A stretch of DNA of 64,000 nucleotides from contig NZ_CDBN01000098.1 in NCBI RefSeq assembly GCF_000820085.1, forward strand, positions 1-64,000, read 5' to 3'. Under the pieces are notes generated by a model, which saw only the letters and a list, made by a program, of their open reading frames with translations, did no database searches and was not told the DNA's origin. The position numbers and the translations under genes are program-made. This document shows, one piece after another, positions 27,366 through 37,191 of the stretch. Within the stretch, counting starts at the first letter, position 1. Each line of letters opens with the position of its first letter. Origin of the DNA: Aeromonas sanarellii. GTDB taxonomy: Bacteria; Pseudomonadota; Gammaproteobacteria; Enterobacterales; Aeromonadaceae.

Positions 27366-28202
27366 CTAGCCGAGGCGGATCAGCAGCACGCCGCAGAGGA
27401 TCACCAGGGCGGCCACCAGCCGGATCCGCCCCAACCGCTCCCCCAGCCAGCCCCAGGAGAGCAGCACCGCAAACAACACGCTGCTCTCGCGCAGCGCCGC
27501 CACCAGTCCGATGGGGGCCCGGGTCATGGCCCAGATGACGATACCGTACGCCAACAGCGAGAGGGCGCCGCCCAACGCCCCCGAGTACCAGTCGGCCCGG
27601 GTCAGGGTGCGCAAGGCGGTGCGGCTCTGCCATCTCATCAGCAGCGGCATCACCAGCGCGGTCAGGGTAAAGAGCCAGAGGGTGTAGCGCACCGGCTCCC
27701 CGGCCGAGCGGGCCCCCATGCCGTCAGACAGGGTATAGGCGGCGGTAAACAGCGCCGTGATGAGCACCGCCTGCAGGGCGGCCGGTGCCAGCCGGATGCC
27801 GCCGCGCCACGCCATCAACAGCACTCCGCCCACCAGCACCAGAGCCCCGATCACTGCCACCCCCCCTGGCACCTCGCCGAGCAGCAGGGCACCGAACAAC
27901 AGGGTCATCAGGGGAGCACAGCCCCGGGCCAGCGGATAGACCTGGCCAAACTCCCCCAGCCGATAGGCACGGCCCAGGAAGAGACAATATCCGCTGTGCA
28001 GCAGAATGGAGAGCGCCAGCCAGGGATATTCGGCCGATGCGGGCAGCCCCACCAGGGGCAGGAAGGGCAGGCAGAACAACCCGGAGCAGAGCGAGACCAG
28101 CAGCACGCTGACCCGCCCCGCGGCCTGACGCTTGGCCAGCGCATTCCACAGGGCGTGAAGCAGGGCGGCCAGCAGAATGGCGGCGAAGATGGAGAGTGTC
28201 AC
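27366..28202 (-). CDS. EamA-family (DMT) transporter
   Basis: A 278-residue inner-membrane protein with ten predicted TM segments in two EamA repeats (about 1-130 and 140-278). The first repeat ends at GALLLGEVPGGVAVIGALVLVGGVLL and the second at SWGWLGERLGRIRLVAALVILCGVLL, the typical E-containing EamA ends. Substrate unknown; relatives export amino acids or metabolites. The start is a GTG at 28202. Convergent with the AlaX-like gene. Confidence 0.88.
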   Translation of the reverse strand: MTLSIFAAILLAALLHALWNALAKRQAAGRVSVLLVSLCSGLFCLPFLPLVGLPASAEYPWLALSILLHSGYCLFLGRAYRLGEFGQVYPLARGCAPLMTLLFGALLLGEVPGGVAVIGALVLVGGVLLMAWRGGIRLAPAALQAVLITALFTAAYTLSDGMGARSAGEPVRYTLWLFTLTALVMPLLMRWQSRTALRTLTRADWYSGALGGALSLLAYGIVIWAMTRAPIGLVAALRESSVLFAVLLSWGWLGERLGRIRLVAALVILCGVLLIRLG

Positions 28203-28303
28203 GACGGGATTCCGATCAGCAAGGGAGCGCCATCATACCCGTTTGCGTCACTGTGGTGCGAGAGCCCGCTCATGGCCGTCCGCTTCCCCGGCCATGTGGC
28301 TGA

Positions 28304-28759
28304 TCAGGCAGGCTGTCTGCGCATGCCCATGTGGGGAATGTCATCTTCCAGATACCCTTCCCCTTCGGCCACGAAGCCGTGCTTACCGTAGAAACCCTGC
28401 AGGTGAGCTTGTGCGCCGAGCCAGATGCTGTGCGCCGGCCAGCGGACCGTGCAGGCGGTCACCGCCTCATCGAGCAACCTGTGGCCCAGCCCGCCCCCTC
28501 GCGACCGAGGTGAAGTGACCACCCGGCCGATGGCGGCGCCCTGCTCGTCGCCTATGCCGGGGGCCATGATACGGGCATAGGCCACCAGCTGCTCCTCCTC
28601 ATAACCGAGCAGGTGCAGTACGCCGTCCCGGCGATCCAGCCCGTCCAGATCCTGGAAGGGGCAGGTCTGCTCCACCACGAACACCTCGGCGCGCAGGGCG
28701 AGCAGCTCATACAATTCGTCCGTGGTGAGTTCACACCAGGGCTTGAGACTCCAGTTCAT
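28304..28759 (-). CDS. elaA: ElaA-family GNAT acetyltransferase
   Basis: A 151-residue GNAT protein very similar to E. coli ElaA: LRAEVFVVEQTCPFQDLDGLD, LVAYARI, a degenerate acetyl-CoA motif SPRSRGGGLGHRLLDEA, and the ending WLGAQAHLQGFYGKHGFVAEGEGYLEDDIPHMGM. The acceptor substrate is not known for the family. AGGAG precedes the ATG. Single gene. Confidence 0.92.
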   Translation of the reverse strand: MNWSLKPWCELTTDELYELLALRAEVFVVEQTCPFQDLDGLDRRDGVLHLLGYEEEQLVAYARIMAPGIGDEQGAAIGRVVTSPRSRGGGLGHRLLDEAVTACTVRWPAHSIWLGAQAHLQGFYGKHGFVAEGEGYLEDDIPHMGMRRQPA

Positions 28760-28952
28760 CGATCACTCCTCATGGATCCGGTCCGCCAGCATAGACTCTC
28801 GAACCGGCGCCGGCATTAACCTTGGTTAAGAGAGGCTTGAGCGGCCTGCAGATACGGCTCAGGCTGGCGCACAGGCGTGCACAGAACCTAGAGCCTGGCG
28901 CCGGCATCACGCTCTGCATCTGCCAGCCTGCACGCGCCACTTCGAGCAGGGA

Positions 28953-29522
28953 TTACCCCTGGTCACGCGCCTTCAATCGCCTGCGGATGCGGCTCAAGCT
29001 GATAGGGGTGATGCCGAGGTAGGCGGCGATCTGGTGATCCGGTACCCTGGCCTCCAGCGCGGGGAAGCTTCGCAGAAAATGCTGATAGCGCGCCTCTGGG
29101 CTCCCGGTCAGCAGCAACAGCTCTTTCTCCTCCTTGATGCGCAGTTGCACTTCAAGGAGGTGGTGATACCAGGCGGGCCAGCAAGGGAGTCGGCGCAGAT
29201 CCGCCAGCGGGAAAAGCTGCAGTCGGCAAGGCTCCAGCGCCTCCACGCTGTAGCGGGCGGGCTCACCACTGAGCAGGTGGTGGAAGTCGAGAAACTCGTC
29301 CCCCTCCCAGTAGAACTCCTTGATGTACTCGCGGCCATCCGCCAGCACCACCTTGGCCCGCAGCAACCCCTCCTCCACCCTGACCAGAAGTGCCGGACTG
29401 TCGCCGGAATGCCAGAGACAAGATTTGGAAGCGAGGGTCAACGGCCGGGCAAAAGAGAGGAGGCGCTCGGCCTCCTGCTCATCTGTGACCCGTTCCCAGA
29501 CAAAGGGGGGTCTGTCGGTCAT
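28953..29522 (-). CDS. Crp/Fnr-family transcriptional regulator
   Basis: A 189-residue Crp-like protein. The cyclic-nucleotide-type beta barrel covers about 1-120 (LLVRVEEGLLRAKVVLADGREYIKEFYWEGDEF), then a dimer helix, then a compact C-terminal HTH (VPDHQIAAYLGITPISLSRIRRRL). The cysteine cluster of FNR is absent, so it is not an oxygen sensor of that kind. The ligand is unknown. The ATG at 29522 lies 7 bases past the rlmB stop with AAGG before it; an earlier in-frame ATG inside rlmB is unlikely. It is probably the last gene of the rnr-rlmB operon. Confidence 0.85.
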   Translation of the reverse strand: MTDRPPFVWERVTDEQEAERLLSFARPLTLASKSCLWHSGDSPALLVRVEEGLLRAKVVLADGREYIKEFYWEGDEFLDFHHLLSGEPARYSVEALEPCRLQLFPLADLRRLPCWPAWYHHLLEVQLRIKEEKELLLLTGSPEARYQHFLRSFPALEARVPDHQIAAYLGITPISLSRIRRRLKARDQG

Positions 29523-29529
29523 CGCCTTG

Positions 29530-30279
29530 TCAGCCGCGGCGCTGGCGCACGGCTTCGAACAGGCAGACACCGCTCGCCACCGAGACGTTGAGGCTGGAGA
29601 CCGCCCCCGCCATGGGGATGCTCACCAGCTCGTCGCAGTGCTCGCGGGTCAGCCGGCGCATGCCCTTGCCCTCGGCCCCCATCACCAGCGCCAGGGGGCC
29701 GGTGAGTTTCGCCTGATAGAGGTCGTGATCCGCCTCGCCGGCAGTCCCGACGATCCAGACCCCGCGCTCCTGCAGTTCGCGCAGGGTGCGGGCCAGGTTG
29801 GTGACCTGGATGAGCGGCACCACTTCGGCGGCGCCGCAGGCGACCTTGCGCACCACGGACGTGAGGCCTGTGGCCTTGTCCCGCGGCACTATCACCCCGT
29901 GCACCCCGGCCGCATCGGCGCTGCGCAGGCAGGCGCCGAGGTTGTGCGGATCGGTCACCCCGTCCAGTACCAGCAGGAAAGGCTCAGCCTTCTGCTCGGC
30001 CAGACCGTCCAGCAGGCTGGCCAGGTCGTGCTCGGCCAGCTTGGGCGCTTCGATCACCTTGGCCATGATGCCCTGGTGATTATTGCCTTCCGCCTTGTCA
30101 TCCAGCGTCTTGCGGTTCACGCTCTGCACTCTGATGCCGAGGGACTCCAGCTCCGCCAGCAGGGGCTGCAGCCGCTCGTCCTCGCGGCCCTTGAGGGCCC
30201 ACACCTCGATGAAACGCTCCGGGGTACGCTCCAGCAGCGCGGAGACAGCGTGAATGCCGTAGATCAGTTCAGTACTCAT
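29530..30279 (-). CDS. rlmB: 23S rRNA 2'-O-ribose methyltransferase RlmB (Gm2251)
   Basis: A 249-residue SPOUT-class methyltransferase that methylates G2251 of 23S rRNA. The N-terminal L30e-like region begins [15 protein letters not shown]. The knotted C-terminal domain contains [45 protein letters not shown] and [22 protein letters not shown], the three SpoU motifs. Its ATG overlaps the rnr stop (ATGA), as in E. coli. Confidence 0.98.
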   Translation of the reverse strand: MSTELIYGIHAVSALLERTPERFIEVWALKGREDERLQPLLAELESLGIRVQSVNRKTLDDKAEGNNHQGIMAKVIEAPKLAEHDLASLLDGLAEQKAEPFLLVLDGVTDPHNLGACLRSADAAGVHGVIVPRDKATGLTSVVRKVACGAAEVVPLIQVTNLARTLRELQERGVWIVGTAGEADHDLYQAKLTGPLALVMGAEGKGMRRLTREHCDELVSIPMAGAVSSLNVSVASGVCLFEAVRQRRG

Positions 30280-32669
30280 TTAGTGCTCTTGGCCTTGTCG
30301 CGAGCCTTCTTGCTCGGTCTTCTGTTGCTGGACTTGGCACGGCCGCCCTTGGCGGATTTGCCGTGGTCCTTGTCCTCTTTGCGTTTTTCGTGGCGCTCGG
30401 CGCTCTTGGCCTTCTCCTTCTTGATCTCGGCCATCTTGCGCACCGCCTGCTTGGCATTCTTGCCGGAGATCTGGAGGGGCTCCTCCACCATCACGAAGTC
30501 GATCTTGCGATCATCCAGATTCACGCCCATCACCTTGACCCTCACCTTGTCACCCAGGCGGTAGCGACGGCGGAAGTTCTCGCCGATCAGTTGCTGGTGC
30601 AGCGGGTCGAATTGGTAGTAGTCGTTGGTGAGGGTGCTGACGTGCACCAGACCGTCGATGTGGATCTCGGCCAGGCGCACGAAGAAGCCGAAGCCGGTGA
30701 CGCTGGCGATGACGCCGTCGAACTCGTCACCCACGTGATCCAGCATGTACTCGCACTTGAGCCAGTCGGCCACGTCGCGGGTGGCGTCGTCGGCCCGGCG
30801 CTCGGTCATGGAGCAGTGTTCGCCCATGGGATCCACTTCGTCCAGCTGGTAGTGGTAACCACCGCTCGGGGTCCACTTGTGGCGCAGGTTGCCCTGCTGC
30901 TCCTTGGCCGTCTGGTACTTGATGGCGCGATGCAGGATGAGATCGGGGTAGCGACGGATCGGCGAGGTGAAGTGGGCATAGGACTTCAGCGCCAGCCCGA
31001 AGTGACCTATGTTGTCGGCCTGATAGATGGCCTGACGCATGGAGCGCAGCAGCATGGTGGAGAGCAGCTCCGCATCCGGGCGCCCTTCGAACTTGGCGGC
31101 GAGCTCGGCGAAGTCCTTCGGCTCGGGCTCGAGCCCGCCCTTGAGCTCCAGGCCCAGCTCGGCCAGGAAGTCGCGGAAGCCGGTCAACCGCTCCTCACCC
31201 GGACGGTCGTGCACCCGGAACAAGGCTGAGGCTTCGTTCTTCTCGATGTAGCGGGCGGCAGCCACGTTCGCCTGGATCATGCACTCTTCGATGATCTTGT
31301 GGGCGTCGTTGCGCACCAGCGGCACGATGCGGTCGATCTTGCGCTGGGCGTTGAAGATGAAGCGGGTCTCCTCGCTCTCGAACTCCACCGCGCCACGCTG
31401 ATGGCGGGCATGCTTGAGCGCCTTGTAGAGGTTGTTGAGCTCCTCGATATGGCCCACCAGGGGGTCATACTGCTGACGCAGCTTGGGATCCCCGTCAAGA
31501 ATGGCGGCCACCTTGGTGTAGGTCAGGCGAGCGTGGGAGTTCATCACGGCTTCGTAGAACTTGTAGCCGGACATGCGGCCGGCGGCCGAGATGGTCATCT
31601 CGCAAACCATGCAGAGGCGGTCGACCTGGGGGTTGAGCGAGCAGAGGCCGTTGGAGAGCACCTCAGGCAGCATGGGCACCACGAACTCGGGGAAATAGAC
31701 GGAGTTGCCGCGCTGGTAGGCTTCGGTGTCGAGGGCCGTGCCCGGTTTCACATAGGCGGAGACGTCCGCGATGGCGACCCAGAGGCGCCAACCGCCGCCG
31801 CGCTTGGCTTCACAGAAGACGGCGTCATCGAAGTCGCGGGCGTCTTCCCCGTCGATGGTGACCAGCGGCAGGGCACGCAGGTCGATGCGCCCCTCTTTGG
31901 CCTTCTCCGGCACCTGTTCGCCCAGGCCGGCGACCTCCTTGGTCACCTCCTCCGGCCAGGTGTGCGGGATGCCGTGGGTACGCAGGGCGATTTCGATCTC
32001 CATGCCCGGCGCCATGTTCTCGCCCAGCACTTCCAACACGGTGCCGACCGCGTTGAAGCGGGCGGTGGCACGCTGGTTGATGCGCACGACCACCACCTGG
32101 CTCTGGCGAGCGCCCTTGTTCTCCCCTTCCGGGATGATGATGTCCTGGCCGATGCGGCTGTCATCGGGCACCACGAAACCGACGCCGTTCTCGACGAAGT
32201 AGCGGCCGACGATGTCCGCCTCGCGGGCCTTGAGCAGGCGCACCAGGCGCGCCTCCTGGCGCCCCTTGCGGTCGATCTCGGTGGGCTGCACCAGGGCATA
32301 GTCGCCGTGCATCAGGCGCTGCATCTCGCGGTTGTTCAGGAACAGATCCGGTCCACCACCTTCGGGGCGCAGAAAACCGAATCCATCCTTGTGGCCAAGC
32401 ACATAGCCTTTGACCAGATTCAGGCGATCCGGCAGGGCGTAACATTGGTTGCGCGTGAATACCAGCTGTCCATCGCGCTCCATGGCGCGCAGGCGGCGGC
32501 GAAGGGCTTCCAACGGCTCTTCTTCGGTCAGCTTGAGGACCTTGGCCAGCTCTTCACGGGACATGGGTTTTTCATGGCCCTTGATGAGCTCCAGCAGCAT
32601 CTCGCGGCTGGCAATGGGGTTTTCGTATTTTTCGGCCTCGCGTTGGAGGAAAGGATCTTTTTGAGACAT
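30276..32669 (-). CDS. rnr: Ribonuclease R
   Basis: A 797-residue 3'-5' exoribonuclease of the RNB family that degrades structured RNA. Order: N-terminal helix-turn-helix, two cold-shock domains, the RNB domain ([17 protein letters not shown] with the catalytic aspartates), the S1 domain (about 645-725), and a Lys-rich basic tail ([22 protein letters not shown] onward) used for ribosome association. Upstream of rlmB as in E. coli. The nsrR gene that precedes rnr there is missing here; the upstream gene is a divergent diguanylate cyclase. Confidence 0.98.
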   Translation of the reverse strand: MSQKDPFLQREAEKYENPIASREMLLELIKGHEKPMSREELAKVLKLTEEEPLEALRRRLRAMERDGQLVFTRNQCYALPDRLNLVKGYVLGHKDGFGFLRPEGGGPDLFLNNREMQRLMHGDYALVQPTEIDRKGRQEARLVRLLKAREADIVGRYFVENGVGFVVPDDSRIGQDIIIPEGENKGARQSQVVVVRINQRATARFNAVGTVLEVLGENMAPGMEIEIALRTHGIPHTWPEEVTKEVAGLGEQVPEKAKEGRIDLRALPLVTIDGEDARDFDDAVFCEAKRGGGWRLWVAIADVSAYVKPGTALDTEAYQRGNSVYFPEFVVPMLPEVLSNGLCSLNPQVDRLCMVCEMTISAAGRMSGYKFYEAVMNSHARLTYTKVAAILDGDPKLRQQYDPLVGHIEELNNLYKALKHARHQRGAVEFESEETRFIFNAQRKIDRIVPLVRNDAHKIIEECMIQANVAAARYIEKNEASALFRVHDRPGEERLTGFRDFLAELGLELKGGLEPEPKDFAELAAKFEGRPDAELLSTMLLRSMRQAIYQADNIGHFGLALKSYAHFTSPIRRYPDLILHRAIKYQTAKEQQGNLRHKWTPSGGYHYQLDEVDPMGEHCSMTERRADDATRDVADWLKCEYMLDHVGDEFDGVIASVTGFGFFVRLAEIHIDGLVHVSTLTNDYYQFDPLHQQLIGENFRRRYRLGDKVRVKVMGVNLDDRKIDFVMVEEPLQISGKNAKQAVRKMAEIKKEKAKSAERHEKRKEDKDHGKSAKGGRAKSSNRRPSKKARDKAKSTK

Positions 32670-32802
32670 AAGCAGGCCTTAGGGTAGGTAGTAACGCAGA
32701 CATTATATCGAAGGGGGGAGCTAATGGCATCCATCGACTGCCTTTTGGCCAATCTCTCTGTCATACTGGCCACAGTTTGCAGGTATGTGAGACTCGGAAC
32801 TC

Positions 32803-33825
32803 ATGAGCAAGGACTCGTTCGCCCAATCGGCCGCCTATTTGAAACAGGCGGTCCCCCTGATGATCAAGTATCAAATCCCCACCACACCGAACAATTACCA
32901 CCTCTGGTACAGCTACGTCTCCGGAGGCATGCCGGAGCTGAATCAGGCCGTCGATCAGGCGATAAAACTGCAGGGCACCTTCTCCCTCACCACCTGCGAG
33001 CGCCTCTATCATCAACACCTCGCCAGCCAGGACGAGCAGCAGCTCGAGGCGATGAAACTCAATCTGGCGGCCATGGCCAACGAGCTCGGCAACTCCATGC
33101 AGGACGCCCTGATGGATACTGGCCAGTTCCAGGCCATGCTCGACAAGAGCTTCGACAAGCTGAGCCTCATCGATGACGAGGGGCTGAGCCTGGAGGACAC
33201 CATGGGGATCCTGCGGGAACTGGTGCGCGAATCCAGGGAAGTGCGCATGTCCACCCTGCACTTTCGCAACCAGCTCAGCAGCGCCGAGAAGGAGATCAAG
33301 GAGCTGAAGCAGGCGTTGAGCGAGACCCGCAAGATGGCGACCGAGGACCCCCTGACCTCCCTGCTCAACCGCCGCGCCTTCGACCTGGAGATGGAGAGCC
33401 TGATCCGCAGCAAGCAACCCTTCTCGCTGATCATGACCGATATCGATCGCTTCAAGAACTTCAACGACGAATATGGCCACCTGCTCGGCGACCAGGTGCT
33501 GCGCATCGTCGGCAAGCGGCTGCGGGAGGCCAGCAAGGAGGGCATCACGGCCTATCGCCTGGGAGGCGAGGAGTTTGCCCTGCTGGTGCCGAGCCGCGCC
33601 CTGGCACTGACCCGGCAGATGGCGGAGAGCCTGCGCCGCGTCATCGAGCGGATGTCGATTCTGGATCGCAAGTCCGGCCGGCGCATCGATCACATCACCG
33701 CCTCGTTCGGGGTGGGGGAATACAATGGCCAGGAGACGGCGGATGCCCTGATAGAGCGAACCGACAAGCTGCTCTACAAGGCCAAGGAGCTGGGGCGCAA
33801 CCGGGTGATGCCCCTGCCCTCCTGA
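32803..33825 (+). CDS. Diguanylate cyclase (soluble, GGDEF)
   Basis: A 340-residue cytoplasmic protein. The N-terminal 170 residues are helical with no known sensor domain and no TM segment, ending in a coiled coil (AEKEIKELKQALSETRKMATEDPLT). The GGDEF domain contains FSLIMTDIDRFKNFNDEYGHLLGD and the active-site GGEEF (254-258), so c-di-GMP synthesis is expected. No RxxD inhibitory site precedes GGEEF, so product inhibition may be weak. Divergent from rnr, convergent with luxS. Confidence 0.93.
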   Translation: MSKDSFAQSAAYLKQAVPLMIKYQIPTTPNNYHLWYSYVSGGMPELNQAVDQAIKLQGTFSLTTCERLYHQHLASQDEQQLEAMKLNLAAMANELGNSMQDALMDTGQFQAMLDKSFDKLSLIDDEGLSLEDTMGILRELVRESREVRMSTLHFRNQLSSAEKEIKELKQALSETRKMATEDPLTSLLNRRAFDLEMESLIRSKQPFSLIMTDIDRFKNFNDEYGHLLGDQVLRIVGKRLREASKEGITAYRLGGEEFALLVPSRALALTRQMAESLRRVIERMSILDRKSGRRIDHITASFGVGEYNGQETADALIERTDKLLYKAKELGRNRVMPLPS

Positions 33826-33842
33826 GGACACCAGAACGCAAG

Positions 33843-33872
33843 AAGGCCGGTCAATGACCGGCCTTCCTTTTT
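33843..33872 (+). terminator. Terminator after the diguanylate cyclase gene
   Basis: AAGGCCGGTC-AAT-GACCGGCCTT (33843-33865), a perfect 10-bp stem followed by CCTTTTT. On the other strand it lies just past luxS but lacks a good T run. Confidence 0.9.
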
Positions 33873-33882
33873 CCATCTCGAC

Positions 33883-34392
33883 TTAGAGGCTTTTCAGCTT
33901 CTCTTCCGGCAGGGCCAGCTCGTCGTTGCGGTTGACGCCGATGCCGCGCTCCAGCACCTGGCGGGCGATGGCGTGCGCCTCTTCCAGGGAGTGCATGCTG
34001 TAGGTGCCGCACTGATATTCGTTGAGCTCGGGGATCTTGCCCTGCTCCTGCACGGCCAGCACGTCGCTCATGGCGGCCTGCCAGGCGGCACCGACACGGG
34101 CCTCATCCGGCGCGCCGATCAGGCTCATGTAGAAGCCGGTCCGGCATCCCATGGGAGAGATGTCGATGATCTCCACCCCGTTGCCGTTGAGGTGATCTCG
34201 CATGAAACCCGCAAACAGATGCTCGAGGGTATGGATGCCACGCTCGGAGAGGATCTCCTGGTTCGGCACGCAGAAACGCAGGTCAAACACCGTGATGGTG
34301 TCCTTGTTCGGGGTCTGCATGGTCTTGGCCACCCGCACTGCAGGGGCTGCCATGCGGGTGTGGTCGACGGTAAAACTGTCCAATAACGGCAT
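33883..34392 (-). CDS. luxS: S-ribosylhomocysteine lyase LuxS (autoinducer-2 synthesis)
   Basis: A 169-residue metalloenzyme that cleaves S-ribosylhomocysteine to homocysteine and DPD, the precursor of autoinducer-2. The start [14 protein letters not shown], the metal motif HTLEH (His54, His58), [15 protein letters not shown] and the third ligand in [15 protein letters not shown] are all present. The ATG at 34392 gives the conserved N-terminus; the long in-frame extension runs into the neighbouring gene. It lies 17 bases after the SLT lipoprotein gene on the same strand. Confidence 0.99.
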   Translation of the reverse strand: MPLLDSFTVDHTRMAAPAVRVAKTMQTPNKDTITVFDLRFCVPNQEILSERGIHTLEHLFAGFMRDHLNGNGVEIIDISPMGCRTGFYMSLIGAPDEARVGAAWQAAMSDVLAVQEQGKIPELNEYQCGTYSMHSLEEAHAIARQVLERGIGVNRNDELALPEEKLKSL

Positions 34393-34409
34393 TTCTGACT
34401 CCTGATTGG

Positions 34410-35012
34410 TTAGGAGAACCAGCCCCCGCTGGGAAGCCGATCCTTGCATTGTCTGTATTGGGCACCGTAGCGCTGGGCGCGGGCCTCCACCTTGCGGGAG
34501 ACCTTCATCAGCCACCCCTTGCTGCGGTAGCTGCCACGCCGGTAGCCACCCCAGCCTTCGTGATAATTGAGATACTGGCCATAGGCATCCCACTTGGAAG
34601 TGCCGTTGAGCCGCTGGGCCTTGTGAGTGTACCAGCCCATGAAATCGATGGCGTCGGCAAAGTCGTCGCGATCACTCCAGCCATTGCCGGTTTCCCGCTG
34701 GTAATCGTCCCAGGTTTCGTCCTTCACCTGGGCATAGCCGTAGGCGGAGCTCGCCCGCCCGGTCGGGATGAAGAGGAAGTACTGCATCGGCGGCTGGGCA
34801 TCGTGCACGAAGGAGGACTCCTGATACATCATGGCCATCACCACGTGCACCGGCGTGCCCCACCGCTCGTTCATCCTGAGCGCAGCCTTGTGCCAGTCCG
34901 GCTTTTCGCGAAAGATCTGGCACAGGTTTTCCGGCTGGGCGGGCGGCCGGGTACTGCAGGCGCTCAGCGTCATCAACAGAGCGGCCGCCACCCTGAAACG
35001 CATCCGGGTCAT
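34410..35012 (-). CDS. Lipoprotein with lysozyme-like (SLT) transglycosylase domain
   Basis: A 200-residue lipoprotein with lipobox LSAC (Cys19 after [15 protein letters not shown]). The mature domain resembles soluble lytic transglycosylases: [16 protein letters not shown] carries the likely catalytic glutamate (Glu65), followed by [18 protein letters not shown] and [10 protein letters not shown]. It probably cuts peptidoglycan glycan strands at the membrane. Between glnB and luxS, same strand. Confidence 0.85.
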   Translation of the reverse strand: MTRMRFRVAAALLMTLSACSTRPPAQPENLCQIFREKPDWHKAALRMNERWGTPVHVVMAMMYQESSFVHDAQPPMQYFLFIPTGRASSAYGYAQVKDETWDDYQRETGNGWSDRDDFADAIDFMGWYTHKAQRLNGTSKWDAYGQYLNYHEGWGGYRRGSYRSKGWLMKVSRKVEARAQRYGAQYRQCKDRLPSGGWFS

Positions 35013-35064
35013 CAGAGGGACAGGCCCTCAGCGTCGTTTGTCATCACGAGATACATCCACCACA

Positions 35065-35412
<348 letters not shown>

Positions 35413-37035
35413 TTACCAGTTCTGTTTGCCGAACCCGGACGTGATGGGGTAACGGCGATCCTTACCAAAGTTGCGGGCCGTGATGCGGGGGCCGACCGCC
35501 GCCTGACGGCGTTTGTATTCGTTGAGATCCACCAGACGGACCACCTTGCGCACCACCGCCTCTTCGAAGCCCTCGGCCACCATGTCGGCCACGGACGCAT
35601 CCTCTTCCACGTAGCGCTTGAGGATGGCATCCAGGATGTCATAGGGAGGCAGGCTGTCCTGATCCACCTGATCCGGCGCCAATTCGGCCGACGGGGGACG
35701 ATCGATGACCCGCTGCGGGATCACGTATTCCACGCTGTTGCGATACTCGCACAGCTTGAAGACCAGGGTCTTGGGGACATCCTTGAGCACGTCGAAACCC
35801 CCGGCCATGTCGCCATAGAGGGTCGCATAACCCACCGCCATCTCGCTCTTGTTGCCCGTGGTCAGCACGATGCGGCGGCGCTTGTTGGAGAGAGCCATCA
35901 ACAGCACCCCGCGGCAGCGCGCCTGCAGGTTCTCTTCGGTGGTGTCGCGGGCAGTGCCTTCAAACAGCGGCGCCAGCTGAGCCATAAAGCCTTCGAACAT
36001 GGGCTCGATGGAGATGATGTTGAACTCCACCCCCATGCGCTCGGCCTGCTCCTTGGCGTCTTCCACGCTCATCTGCGCGGTGTAGCGGAACGGCATCATC
36101 ACCGCCTGCACCTTGTCCGCCCCGATGGCATCGGCTGCAATGGCCAGGGTCAACGCCGAGTCGATGCCGCCGGAGAGCCCCAGCACAGCCCCCAGGAAAC
36201 CGTTCTTGGTGACATAGTCGCGCACCGCCAGCACCAGCGCCTGATAGGTTTCGGCCAGCGGCTCGAGCGGCGCGACCGGCTCACGCTCCTTCACCGGCTG
36301 ACCATCGGCAAAGCGCACCAGCGCCATCTCTTCGGCAAACGGGGCCAGCTTGTGGGTCAGCTCGCCCCGGCTGTTGAACACCTTGGAACAGCCGTCGAAA
36401 ATCAGCTCGTCCTGGCCGCACACCTGGTTGAGGTAGACCAGCGGCAACCCGGTCTGATTGCAGCGCTCGGTCATCAGCTCGCGGCGGATCCAGGGTTTCT
36501 CCTGATCGTAGGGAGAGGCGTTGATGGTGATCAGCACATCGGCCCCCGCCGCCTTGGCGGCCAGCGCTGGGCCGGGTTGCCACAAGTCCTCGCAGATGAG
36601 CAGCCCCAGTCGATGGCCACGGAACGGCACCACGCAGGTCTCGCTCGCCGCCGTGAAATAACGCTTCTCGTCGAACACCCCGTAGTTGGGCAGATCCTGT
36701 TTGAAGTAGCGCTCCACCAGCTGGCCATGCTCATAGAGAGAGGCGGCATTGTAGAGAGCCTCCCCTTCGCGCCAGGGGTGGCCCACCAGGATGGCGCAAG
36801 CCCCCTGCCATGCAGCGATGCGGGCCAGGGCCGCCTCTACCCGGATCATCAGGTCGGCGCGCAGCAGCAGATCCTCCGGCGGATAGCCGGTCAGGGCCAG
36901 CTCGGAGCAGACCAGCAGGTCGGCACCTTGTTGGTCAGCCTCGGCGGCGGCCGCCAACACCTTGTCACAGTTATCTTCGATGGCGCCTACCGTCAGATTC
37001 AACTGGGCAAGCATCAGAGAGAGGGCTTTTGCCAT
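35413..37035 (-). CDS. nadE: Glutamine-dependent NAD+ synthetase
   Basis: A 540-residue two-domain NAD+ synthetase, which amidates nicotinic acid adenine dinucleotide. The N-terminal CN-hydrolase (glutaminase) domain has SELALTGYPPEDL (Glu45) and the nucleophile in LLICEDLWQ. The C-terminal ATP-pyrophosphatase domain begins with the P-loop LGLSGGIDSALTL. This is the long type that uses glutamine, unlike the 275-residue ammonia-dependent enzyme of E. coli. ATG at 37035. First gene before glnB. Confidence 0.97.
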   Translation of the reverse strand: MAKALSLMLAQLNLTVGAIEDNCDKVLAAAAEADQQGADLLVCSELALTGYPPEDLLLRADLMIRVEAALARIAAWQGACAILVGHPWREGEALYNAASLYEHGQLVERYFKQDLPNYGVFDEKRYFTAASETCVVPFRGHRLGLLICEDLWQPGPALAAKAAGADVLITINASPYDQEKPWIRRELMTERCNQTGLPLVYLNQVCGQDELIFDGCSKVFNSRGELTHKLAPFAEEMALVRFADGQPVKEREPVAPLEPLAETYQALVLAVRDYVTKNGFLGAVLGLSGGIDSALTLAIAADAIGADKVQAVMMPFRYTAQMSVEDAKEQAERMGVEFNIISIEPMFEGFMAQLAPLFEGTARDTTEENLQARCRGVLLMALSNKRRRIVLTTGNKSEMAVGYATLYGDMAGGFDVLKDVPKTLVFKLCEYRNSVEYVIPQRVIDRPPSAELAPDQVDQDSLPPYDILDAILKRYVEEDASVADMVAEGFEEAVVRKVVRLVDLNEYKRRQAAVGPRITARNFGKDRRYPITSGFGKQNW

Positions 37036-37071
37036 GGCGATGCATCTTGAATTCGAAAATGATGGGGAATG

Positions 37072-37104
37072 ATAAAGAAAAGGCGCTGGCTGTGCCAGCG
37101 CCTT
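37072..37104 (-). terminator. Rho-independent terminator (minus strand) of the pilin operon-side / nadE upstream space
   Basis: AAGGCGCTGGC / GCCAGCGCCTT (37080-37090, 37094-37104) with loop TGT. Read on the minus strand it ends in TTTTCTTT. It lies between the end of the minor pilin cluster (37192) and the nadE start (37035), so it would stop transcription from the pilin genes before nadE. Confidence 0.85.
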
Positions 37105-37191
37105 GGGGAGAAGGGCATCCGTTATTACTCCATCACGCTACCTATGACGGATGACGGATATACACATGCCTCCATATCACAGCACATCAGG

